From: an uncultured Alphaproteobacteria bacterium
GTDB lineage: Bacteria > Pseudomonadota > Alphaproteobacteria > Sphingomonadales > Sphingomonadaceae
Direction of reading: 5' to 3'
DNA: 15,077 bases
Assembly: GCA_903939555.1 (NCBI GenBank)
Contig: CAJAHV010000227.1
Span: 1-15,077 of the forward strand
Made by a program: the position numbers and the translations under genes. Positions 1-6,045 of the stretch are shown here, piece by piece (positions within the stretch are counted from its first letter, which is position 1; every line of letters starts with the position of its first letter). Under the pieces are notes generated by a model that was not told where the DNA came from, ran no database searches, and saw only the letters and a list, made by a program, of their open reading frames with translations.

Positions 1-364
1 ATAAAGTTAAATCCTTACAAATAAAGTCTATAATGCCACATTTGAAAGCTTTAATTACAAAATTAACATCAGCGCTATCAGAAATTACGATAATCTTTAA
101 TATAACGCCGGAGTTTTGCAAATAAGATAAAAATCTTATTTCATTTTCCCCACTAGAGCTGAAATAAATTACATAAATTGCAGGCTTCAGGATGCTTAAA
201 TCGTCGTTAAAATTCATAGAGGGTTCGACATGAATCCGTTCGTCGAAACAATATGAATACAGATTCAGATTTGATTTCAACGCACTGATTTCTCCAAAAT
301 TAATAAAAACTTTTTTATTATTAATTTTGGTTTTTAAATATTGGAGGTTCGCAAAATGATTCAT
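1..364 (-). CDS. Partial FixJ/NarL-like response regulator, degenerate receiver domain (3' end beyond the window)
   Basis: Reading the minus strand from the ATG at 364 gives 121 open codons that continue past the left edge. A purine-rich ribosome binding site (GGAGGGGGAG) lies just upstream, which supports this start. Residues about 87-121 match the end of a FixJ-type receiver: a hydrophobic strand ending in IVIS (Ser95 at the switch Thr/Ser position), a helix with IKAFKCG, then IDFICKD with Lys117 at the conserved Lys. The phospho-acceptor Asp is missing: the strand at 62-68 reads AIYVIYF, with Tyr or Phe where Asp belongs. The first strand (KVFINFGE, 18-25) also lacks the acidic pair. This is therefore a pseudo-receiver, unlikely to be switched by ordinary phosphotransfer. 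A C-terminal DNA-binding domain would be expected but is outside the window. Base composition is extremely AT-rich, with TTA, ATA and AGA codons unlike every other gene here, which suggests horizontal origin. The family assignment rests on motif recognition by eye. Confidence 0.72.
   Translation of the reverse strand, partial: MNHFANLQYLKTKINNKKVFINFGEISALKSNLNLYSYCFDERIHVEPSMNFNDDLSILKPAIYVIYFSSSGENEIRFLSYLQNSGVILKIIVISDSADVNFVIKAFKCGIIDFICKDLTL
294..330. repeat. Perfect 13-bp inverted repeat inside the 5' coding part of the receiver gene
   Basis: The arms 294-306 (CCAAAATTAATAA) and 318-330 (TTATTAATTTTGG) are exact reverse complements separated by 11 bases. The repeat lies about 12 codons after the minus-strand ATG at 364, so the mRNA could form an A/U-rich stem just past the initiation region. 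Very AT-rich DNA gives such repeats by chance more easily, so a function is uncertain. Confidence 0.5.
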
Positions 365-1076
365 AATTCAACTCCCCCTCCACATCTACTTCATGCGGAT
401 TGGTAATTTTTTCGAACAGGGTTAACAATACCGTATTTCCCGAAAAATAGTTCGAAATGCGGCTGTTGTTGATTTTTCCTGCAACAAATAGTGTGCGTCA
501 TCGCACATAAAATGGTTTAGTTTGCGCGACAACGCACAGAGTTTGGTCAATTTGGCTGGCGCATCCCAAGCGTAAGCAAGGCGAGTCTGCGCTCGATCGC
601 GCGCCAATACGACACGACATGCCCGAACAAACGTTAAGCGGCAGTGAACCACACCGATTGTGAAGGGGCTCCAACCCCGGCGAGCCTGGAACTCGTATAA
701 GCAAGACAATAGGCAAATATGCGCTCGACCATGCCAGCGCGCTGCACGAATTGTGTTGAAACACGGGTGGGATCACGCTTCGGACTGGGCGATGGTAGAA
801 CCGACTGCGGCCGAGTTTGATGTCGGCAGGCGGGCGTGTAGTTGGACCCAGATCGCAGCGAAGGTGCAGGCACTATATGCGCTAAAGAGGGTGTTGACGG
901 CATTCGAACCGGCGCTATCGGACGATTGGAAAGCTGGCGAGGCGCTTATGCCCTGGCGCTGCGTTGCTCGCAGGTTACGATGCGCAAAAGGCATCGGCCC
1001 CTCCGCGCGCTTTGCGCCAAACCAAATACCGCCATAATGCTGATGATCCAGACCGATCGAAAAACGATCCAGGCAC
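365..1076. other. About 700 bases with no supportable gene; likely upstream region of the receiver gene
   Basis: The left third (365-540) is AT-rich, continuing the composition of the receiver gene, and contains several dyads. The rest is GC-rich like the chromosome. Open frames exist on both strands (for example 660-1037 plus, 422-709 minus, 773-1078 minus). Their products are low in recognisable motifs, overlap one another, and lack good ribosome binding sites. I recognise no transposase, integrase or RNA gene. It may contain decayed coding DNA, but I cannot assign any. Confidence 0.5.
466..538. promoter_or_regulatory. Cluster of three dyads upstream of the receiver gene (candidate operator region)
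   Basis: Three inverted repeats lie within 73 bases: TTGTTG/CAACAA at 466-471 and 482-487; TGTGCG-TCAT-CGCACA at 492-507 (exact 6-bp arms); and TGCG-N6-CGCA at 523-536. The last two share the TGCG...CGCA core and the flanking ACGCACA-like ends, suggesting a repeated regulator site. They lie about 100-175 bases upstream of the minus-strand ATG at 364. The regulator is unknown, and autoregulation is only a guess. Confidence 0.4.
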
Positions 1077-1108
1077 AAAAAAGGCGGAGCGCCGCCGCTC
1101 CGCCTTTT
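1077..1108 (-). terminator. Intrinsic terminator of the tRNA-Val transcript
   Basis: A GC-rich stem pairs 1083-1091 (GGCGGAGCG) with 1096-1104 (CGCTCCGCC) around a 4-base loop, extended by flanking A:T pairs. On the minus strand the stem is followed by a run of six T residues (complement of 1077-1082). This is a textbook rho-independent terminator placed 33 bases past the tRNA 3' end. Confidence 0.88.
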
Positions 1109-1111
1109 GAT

Positions 1112-1140
1112 CGCATCTCATTATATCTTAATGAGATGCG
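1112..1140 (-). repeat. Perfect 12-bp hairpin directly adjoining the tRNA-Val CCA end
   Basis: The arms 1112-1123 (CGCATCTCATTA) and 1129-1140 (TAATGAGATGCG) are exact reverse complements with a 5-base loop. The stem begins at the base next to the encoded CCA (1141-1143) on the minus strand. It therefore forms the start of the tRNA 3' trailer, before a separate terminator. It has no T-tract, so it is probably not a terminator itself. Confidence 0.7.
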
Positions 1141-1215
1141 TGGTGGGCACGACAAGGATTGAACTTGTGACCCCTGCGATGTCAACACAGTGCTCTACCA
1201 CTGAGCTACGCGCCC
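1141..1215 (-). tRNA. tRNA-Val (anticodon GAC)
   Basis: The minus strand folds as a 75-base tRNA with an encoded CCA. The acceptor GGGCGCG pairs with CGTGCCC (one G:T pair), followed by discriminator A and CCA. The D arm contains TAGCTCAGTGGTAGAGC. The anticodon stem CTGTG/CGCAG holds loop TTGACAT with anticodon GAC, reading the valine codons GUC/GUU. The T arm is CACAAG-TTCAATC-CTTGTC-like. All arms pair well and nothing suggests a pseudo-tRNA. Confidence 0.96.
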
Positions 1216-1226
1216 ACGCTGCGAGG

Positions 1227-1255
1227 CTGTTAGTCGGACATAGCAACGGTTGCAA
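1227..1255 (-). promoter_or_regulatory. Candidate promoter of tRNA-Val
   Basis: On the minus strand TTGCAA (1250-1255) and TAACAG (1227-1232) are separated by exactly 17 bases. They lie 11 bases upstream of the mature tRNA 5' end at 1215. Position and spacing fit a housekeeping promoter, but the hexamers match the consensus only moderately. Confidence 0.45.
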
Positions 1256-1362
1256 GCGCGTTCGACACAAGATTGTCGATTTACATGGCGAACCGATGAC
1301 ATTTCCTGCCTTTGCCCGGCCTTTGCATTCCCGGGCGTCATGAAACTGTCTACCATTACCGC

Positions 1363-2226
1363 ATGGTCGATTCCCTGCTCCCCGGTTTTGTGCAGCGCGG
1401 AGACGATTCCGGCCGCTGGCCACTGGTGCTGGCTTCTCCGCATTCGGGACAGGATTATCCTGCGGCATTCCTCGCCGCGTCGCAGTTGAGCCGGGCGCAG
1501 TTGCGGCGTGCCGAAGATCCGTTTGTCGACCGCTTGCTGGATGACATTGTCGATGTGCCTGTGCTGGCGGCGCGCTACGGCCGCGCCTATCTGGATCTGA
1601 ACCGTGGTGCCGCCGAACTCGATCCGGCGATGTTCGATACGCCCTTGCCTATACCAGTGACGGTTACGGACCGGGTCAAGGCCGGGCTGGGCGTGCTGCC
1701 ACGCATGGCCGCCCATGGCCTCGACATTTACCCGCGCCGCATCGATCCTGCCGAGGCACTGCATCGGCTGGCGATGCTGCACCAGCCTTGGCACGACAGG
1801 ATAAGCCTATTGCTGACGCGGGCCCGGGCGCGCCATGGCCATGCCATCCTGCTTGATTGTCATTCTATGCCACAGCCCGCCGGCATACTGCCGCCGCAGA
1901 TAGTGCTCGGCGACCGTTTCGGTACCAGCGCCTCACCAGCGCTTGTCACGCTTGTCGAACAGCATTTCCGCGAAGCCGGCTGGCGCGTGGCACGCAACAG
2001 CCCTTACGCCGGCGGCCACACCACCGAATATCATGCCGGGGTCGCAACAGGCATTCACGCGGTGCAGATCGAGATCGACCGGACCTTGTACATGGACCCG
2101 AACAAGTTCGTCCCGAATACCGGTTTCGACCGGGTTGCAAGCGTCATGACGGCGCTGGTGCCGCGCCTGTTGGCCGCCGCGCCGCGGCTCGGCCTGGCAC
2201 CGCCCTATCGCGAGGTCGCCGAATAA
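1363..2226 (+). CDS. N-formylglutamate amidohydrolase family protein
   Basis: A 287-aa protein of the FGase family (PF05013 type), which hydrolyses N-formylglutamate or related N-acyl amino acids in the cytoplasm. In histidine degradation the family member HutG releases glutamate and formate. Visible family features are SPHSG at residues 25-29, ED at 51-52, YLDLNRG at 76-82, LLDCHSMP at 163-170, and a later GGHTTEYH followed by IEIDRTLYMD; the His and Asp/Glu residues in these motifs are probable metal ligands. There is no signal peptide. I prefer the ATG at 1363 because homology-like sequence begins soon after it. A TTG at 1312 would add 17 residues of unlikely composition. No clear ribosome binding site is visible for either. 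No other hut genes are in the window, so the true substrate is open. It converges on the receptor gene to its right. Confidence 0.85.
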   Translation: MVDSLLPGFVQRGDDSGRWPLVLASPHSGQDYPAAFLAASQLSRAQLRRAEDPFVDRLLDDIVDVPVLAARYGRAYLDLNRGAAELDPAMFDTPLPIPVTVTDRVKAGLGVLPRMAAHGLDIYPRRIDPAEALHRLAMLHQPWHDRISLLLTRARARHGHAILLDCHSMPQPAGILPPQIVLGDRFGTSASPALVTLVEQHFREAGWRVARNSPYAGGHTTEYHAGVATGIHAVQIEIDRTLYMDPNKFVPNTGFDRVASVMTALVPRLLAAAPRLGLAPPYREVAE

Positions 2227-2367
2227 TAGTCGCTGCATAGCCGGGGGAAACGGGCCAGCTGAGCGCACGAAAACAGCAAGTCGTCGAATCTGTTGGTCAT
2301 TGCAGCGCCAGAGCGAGAGGAACGCCCTGCCCTGCAGAGCTCAACCGGACATGCTTGGCTGGCTTTC

Positions 2368-2402
2368 AAAAACCACCGGCGCCGATCTTCGATCGGCACC
2401 GG
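2368..2402 (-). terminator. Intrinsic terminator of the ZnuD-like receptor gene
   Basis: Arms 2376-2387 and 2391-2402 pair over 12 positions around a TTC loop. The one non-Watson-Crick position is a G:U wobble on the minus-strand RNA. On that strand the stem is followed a few bases later by TTTTT (complement of 2368-2372). It lies just past the stop of the receptor gene at 2415 and between two converging genes. Confidence 0.7.
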
Positions 2403-2414
2403 CGACCAGCGGCA

Positions 2415-4508
2415 TCAGATCGTGAACCGCAACGATACCCGAATGTCCCGCCCGGCGAGCGGCGCAAAATTCTTAAGGAAGGATGCGTGACGACGCGCAT
2501 CGACATCGAAGAGATTGTTCGCCGAAACAACGATGGCGGTATTGGGCCGGTCAGCGAAAGGCCGGATGCTGATCGACGCATTGACCAGCGTATAGGCAGC
2601 CGTTTCGGTCTCGAACGCTGCAAGCCGTGTCTGGCTGGTCGCATGCTCGATTTCGGCGCGGGCATCCCAGACCGGACCGCTGACGCCGATGCCGGCCAGC
2701 ATGCGCAGCGGCGGGATCCGCGGCACCATACCGCCACCGCCGAGAATTTTTGCATCGGTGTAATCTGCCAGCGCATCGAGCTTGATCTCGCTGTCACCTA
2801 ACCGCGCCAGCGTCGCCGAACCCTGGACTTCGAAGCCGATGTAGCGGGCATTATCCTGCAAAATCTGGAAGATCGGCAGGTTGTCTTCTACGGCACCGGT
2901 CTGGACTTCGTAGATGTAATCGGAGAAGCGGCTGTAATAAACCGACGCTTCGAAGCTGTAGCCTTCACCTTTGCCGCGCAAAATCAATTCAGCGCCGTTG
3001 GCGCGCTCCTTGACGAAATCGGGATTGCCGATCTCGAAGGCCTGGGTGCCAGCGTGAGGTCCATTGGCAAGCAGTTCTTCCGCCGCCGGGGCACGTTCAG
3101 TGTGCGACAGGTTTACCCCCAGCCGCCAGCCTTGCGCAAAACCGAAGCTGGCTCCCAGCGAGCCCGAGAACAGATCGAAATTGCGATCGGAGAACACCGG
3201 GGCGCCACGGAAGTCGCTAACCGACGCCTTGACATTGGCCCGTTCGTAGCGACCCGCCGTCTCGACGCTGGCAGCTCCGAAATCGACTTCCTGCAGCGTA
3301 AAGATGCCGGCTTGGAGCGTGTCATTGCGCGGCACAAAGGCTTCGTCGCCAATCGCTTCGAAGCGCCGGGCAAACAGTTGCACGCCGGTTGCCCCACGCC
3401 ACGTTCCGCTGCCGATATCGCGCTTTGTCTGGGCCACCTCAAGCCGGCCTTCAAGGCCCTGGTTAAGGAAGGTCGTGCCGATGGCCCCCGCATCATCGAG
3501 CTCGGAATGGCGGTAATCGGCATAGCCAAAGCGGAACTTGATCGTGTCGATAAGACTACCGCCAGCGTTGATCTGGCCGCGCAGGTCGATGCGATCCTGC
3601 TTGACCTTCAACCGCACCGCCTCGCCATCACCGGTCGCAAGATCGAAACGGGGCGGCACGCCATAAAGACTGTCGTAATGACTGTAGGCAAAGCCCAGTT
3701 CGCCGTCGGCATCGATGAAGGCTGCACCGCCGCCGGCAGCCCAGGTCCGCGCCGCCGAATTGGGGAGCCGGCCGTCGAGCACGGCGAGATCGCGCACTGC
3801 CGGATCGCCGCTCGCCAACGCCGCCGCCCGCACCGGACGCGACAGCACGAAGCCACCGATGCGCAAGTCATCACTTTCGGCAAAACTACCATCGGCGTGA
3901 AGAACAATCCTGTCGGTGACCGGCACTTCGACGACCCCAGAAATGTTGCGCTCGGTCGCTGCCGAACCAAAGCTTCCCAACACATCGAGGTGAACCGGCT
4001 CCGTCGGCACTTCGCGCGGGATGCGCTTGTCGACGATATTGACGACACCGCCAATGGCCGAGGAACCATAAAGCAGCGAAGCCGGACCGCGCAGCACTTC
4101 GATGCGCTCGGCGAGTTGGGGGTTGATGACAACGGCATGGTCGACTGAGGTATTCGACACATCGAAACTGCCGATACCATCGTTGAGAATGCGAATGCGT
4201 TCCCCCTGAAAACCGCGCAGGATCGGCCGTGAAGCGTTAGGGCCGAAGCTCGTCGAGCTTACCCCTGCCTGGCGCGACAGGGTTTCGCCGATCGTGCCAC
4301 GCAATTCGCGCGTCAGATCGGTTCCCTGCAGCACGGTGACACCCGACAGGGCGGTAGCGCGGTCACGTGCATAGGGCGCGGTCACGATAATTTCGGCTGA
4401 AACAGTGCCATGCAAAGCCGTGTCGGCATCGAGGGCAGCGGCATCGGCAAAGGCAGGCGCTGCGGCGGAAGCGAGGAGCACGGCGAACAGGGGAAATTTG
4501 ATACGCAT
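2415..4508 (-). CDS. TonB-dependent outer-membrane receptor, ZnuD-like
   Basis: A 697-aa outer-membrane receptor. I start it at the ATG at 4508 rather than 4544. The later start gives a clean signal peptide (MRIKFPLFAVLLASAAAPAFA) with AAAAAGG upstream. A TonB box EIIVTAP lies at 39-45, then a plug with RGFQGERIRILNDGIG and the conserved IEVLRGPASLLYGSSAIGG. The barrel follows, containing LSHTERAPAAEELLANGPH and ending in VSLRFTI. The plug and the ERAP...NGPH segment resemble ZnuD, the zinc-uptake receptor family. However, I see only about ten histidines and no His-rich loop, and no cysteines, so the ligand could be another metal complex. A dyad in its promoter spacer (4556-4571) suggests a Fur/Zur-type repressor. 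No periplasmic binding protein or ABC transporter is in the window. Confidence 0.88.
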   Translation of the reverse strand: MRIKFPLFAVLLASAAAPAFADAAALDADTALHGTVSAEIIVTAPYARDRATALSGVTVLQGTDLTRELRGTIGETLSRQAGVSSTSFGPNASRPILRGFQGERIRILNDGIGSFDVSNTSVDHAVVINPQLAERIEVLRGPASLLYGSSAIGGVVNIVDKRIPREVPTEPVHLDVLGSFGSAATERNISGVVEVPVTDRIVLHADGSFAESDDLRIGGFVLSRPVRAAALASGDPAVRDLAVLDGRLPNSAARTWAAGGGAAFIDADGELGFAYSHYDSLYGVPPRFDLATGDGEAVRLKVKQDRIDLRGQINAGGSLIDTIKFRFGYADYRHSELDDAGAIGTTFLNQGLEGRLEVAQTKRDIGSGTWRGATGVQLFARRFEAIGDEAFVPRNDTLQAGIFTLQEVDFGAASVETAGRYERANVKASVSDFRGAPVFSDRNFDLFSGSLGASFGFAQGWRLGVNLSHTERAPAAEELLANGPHAGTQAFEIGNPDFVKERANGAELILRGKGEGYSFEASVYYSRFSDYIYEVQTGAVEDNLPIFQILQDNARYIGFEVQGSATLARLGDSEIKLDALADYTDAKILGGGGMVPRIPPLRMLAGIGVSGPVWDARAEIEHATSQTRLAAFETETAAYTLVNASISIRPFADRPNTAIVVSANNLFDVDARRHASFLKNFAPLAGRDIRVSLRFTI

Positions 4509-4549
4509 CACGAACCTTTTTGCAGTACCGCGAATATGGGGCAAACAAC

Positions 4550-4578
4550 CGAGTAGATGTAATACTATATCGTGTCAA
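4550..4578 (-). promoter_or_regulatory. Promoter of the ZnuD-like receptor with a dyad in the spacer (candidate Zur/Fur-type operator)
   Basis: On the minus strand a perfect -35 TTGACA (4573-4578) is followed 17 bases later by a weak -10 (TACTCG, 4550-4555), about 42 bases upstream of the ATG. The spacer holds GATATAGTATTACATC (4556-4571), which matches its own reverse complement at 12 of 16 positions. A dyad between -35 and -10 is the classic place for a repressor. The AT-rich shape resembles Fur/Zur-family sites, but I cannot score it against a matrix. Confidence 0.5.
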
Positions 4579-4610
4579 GTTTTGCGCTGAAAGCTTTATA
4601 TTGCAGTTGG

Positions 4611-5133
4611 TTAAGTTGAAAACGCCTTGCGCTGCCGTTCACTCGCCTGCGCAGGCCGGTGATAATCGGCAGACGCGGCATCTCGAACAGGCGGAATCAC
4701 AAAAATCGGCGCACGCGCGCCCCATGCCAGCGCCCAGCCGCTTAGTGGCAGGCGAGCATAAGCGGGTAGAATACACTAGGGTCAGTTGTGCCAGGCGGCG
4801 TTCCACCATCGCAATGTTGGCGGGCAAAGGCGGTGGCGGTTCAGCTACCAGCCAGTCCCGCCACAATAGTCCCGCCACAATAGTCCAAACAGGCTGATAG
4901 TCGACCCAAGGTTATGGAGCACCCCGGTGATAAACAGGGGCTGTGCCTGCCGCGACGGCTGGGTGCTGTTTAGAAACCAGCCTAACAAGAGGCCGCCAGA
5001 CAGAATTGCCGAAGGCAAGGATCGCAATCAGCCTTCGCGACCCGCGAATTTCGTCTGTCGGTCGGCAGCTTGACTGCCCTGCCTCCATCTGTGGAGACAG
5101 GGTCGAGTATCGCCAAAAGGGTCGTCGCCGCAT
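4611..5133 (-). pseudogene. Cytochrome b561 family pseudogene
   Basis: Pieces of a cytochrome b561-type membrane cytochrome are readable in order but in different frames on the minus strand. The start reads MRRRPFWRYSTLS, then RLIAILAFG. A frame change leads to SGGLLLGWFLN and LHNLGSTISLFGLLWRD, where the His matches the family's HKSLG heme-ligand position. A 14-bp tandem duplication at 4854-4881 breaks the frame. Next comes PPPPLPANIAMVERRLAQLT, another lesion, and LPLSGWALAWGARAPIF. The usual last helix with its His residues is missing; the frame stops at 4611. The first-helix LHW motif is replaced by unrelated sequence. It has the same strand as the SapC gene, ending 38 bases upstream of it, so they may once have been co-transcribed. 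It is clearly not functional as a full cytochrome. Confidence 0.72.
4854..4886. repeat. 14-bp exact tandem duplication inside the b561 pseudogene
   Basis: The unit AGTCCCGCCACAAT occurs twice without a gap (4854-4867 and 4868-4881), followed by a third partial AGTCC (4882-4886). Fourteen is not a multiple of three, so the duplication shifts the frame. The AGTCC at each end suggests replication slippage across a 5-bp microhomology. Confidence 0.9.
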
Positions 5134-5171
5134 TGCGATAAGCGGCGCCAGTTCGTCGTTATTAGGCTTGT

Positions 5172-5936
5172 TCAGGCATCAGCCGTCGACGCAGCAAACT
5201 GCTTTTCAAAAAGACCGGAAATCAGCGAAAGCGAGAAGAGATGCGCATAGCCAAGCCCGAGCATGCCGGACTGAACGAGCTTGCGAGCCTGGTCGCCGCG
5301 CAAGTTCTGCAGGCGATCTTCAGCGATCATGCGGAAACCACGATAGACGGCGGGTTCTGCCAGACCTTCGCGCTGGATGGTGACTTCGCCATCCATAAGC
5401 AGGTCGAGCTTGGCGAGTTCGTCCATGAAGGCGCGCGTGCGCATCACAGCCTGTTCGAACTGCTCGCAGAACGCCAGCACGCTCTTGGTGGTATCGGTTG
5501 GCTCGGCACCGTTGAACAATGGTTCTCCTTCACCGGCAGCGATCTGGCCGGCGGTGTCATCGAAGCACAACGACAGATCGTCGCTCTGGGGCGACAGACG
5601 GGCGAGCATGAATGGGTAACGGCGCACGAATGCGGGGATGTACTGACCAGCTTCCCACTGATCATCGGCGCCCAGATAGAGATTGCTCCCTTCTTGCAAG
5701 CCTACAAGCGCAAGCGGCGCAGGGTTGTCGCCGAGGCCGAATACGATCGGGTAAAAACGCTGCACGATGGCGAATTCATCGACAGTGACCGGAATCGCAT
5801 GGGTCTTGCGGCTGAAGGCAAGGTCAGAACGTGGTTTGAGACCATGCGTAGGATGAAGCTGCGACGACAATGGAACCAGACCGCCATAAAAAAGCGGCAG
5901 GCTTTGTTCCGTCGGTGAAGCAGGCGTGCTGGCCAT
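5172..5936 (-). CDS. SapC family protein
   Basis: A 254-aa protein matching the SapC family (PF07277 type), common in sphingomonads and related alphaproteobacteria, often near TonB-dependent receptors. Named from Campylobacter S-layer work, its biochemical role is not established. Visible family features are an N-terminal PLFYGGLVPLSSQLHPTHGL, then AIPVTVDEFAIVQRFYPIVF, an Ala/Leu-rich segment with LVGLQEGSNLYLG, and WEAGQYIPAFVRRYPFML. The C-terminal half has the FCEQFEQAVMRTRAFMDEL helix and ends near LGYAHLFSLSLISGLFEKQF. No signal peptide is evident. Length is normal. The ATG at 5936 has only a weak upstream GAGAAAG. It sits 109 bases downstream of the dehydrogenase stop, so it may share that transcript, though a perfect 12-bp palindrome (5962-5973) lies in the gap. 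Confidence 0.87.
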   Translation of the reverse strand: MASTPASPTEQSLPLFYGGLVPLSSQLHPTHGLKPRSDLAFSRKTHAIPVTVDEFAIVQRFYPIVFGLGDNPAPLALVGLQEGSNLYLGADDQWEAGQYIPAFVRRYPFMLARLSPQSDDLSLCFDDTAGQIAAGEGEPLFNGAEPTDTTKSVLAFCEQFEQAVMRTRAFMDELAKLDLLMDGEVTIQREGLAEPAVYRGFRMIAEDRLQNLRGDQARKLVQSGMLGLGYAHLFSLSLISGLFEKQFAASTADA

Positions 5937-6045
5937 GATCGCGCATCTTTCTCAAGTTCTGGAAAAGCTTTTCAACGAACCGGTGTCTAAGGTGCGCCAG
6001 CGTTTCGCGCAAGCTGCCGACAGCAACCTGCCACGATGGACGGTG

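Noticed and set aside
422..709. 95-codon minus-strand frame upstream of the receiver gene
   Set aside because: It crosses the dyad cluster and a composition change, is Arg/Ala-rich in a way typical of chance frames, and matches nothing I know.
660..1037. 125-codon open frame on the plus strand in the gene-free stretch
   Set aside because: Product shows no motif I recognise, no good ribosome binding site, and equally long frames overlap it on both strands.
1..1215. Genomic island integrated at the tRNA-Val 3' end
   Set aside because: Composition and orientation would fit, but I find no integrase and no repeat of the tRNA 3' end in the window.
1312..1362. Upstream TTG start for the amidohydrolase gene
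   Set aside because: It would add a 17-residue N terminus (MPGLCIPGRHETVYHYR) without family character; the ATG at 1363 is simpler.
3054..4148. 364-codon plus-strand open frame
   Set aside because: It is antisense to the ZnuD-like receptor, whose motifs are unambiguous; long shadow frames are normal in GC-rich genes.
5241..5918. 225-codon plus-strand open frame
   Set aside because: Antisense shadow of the SapC-family gene.
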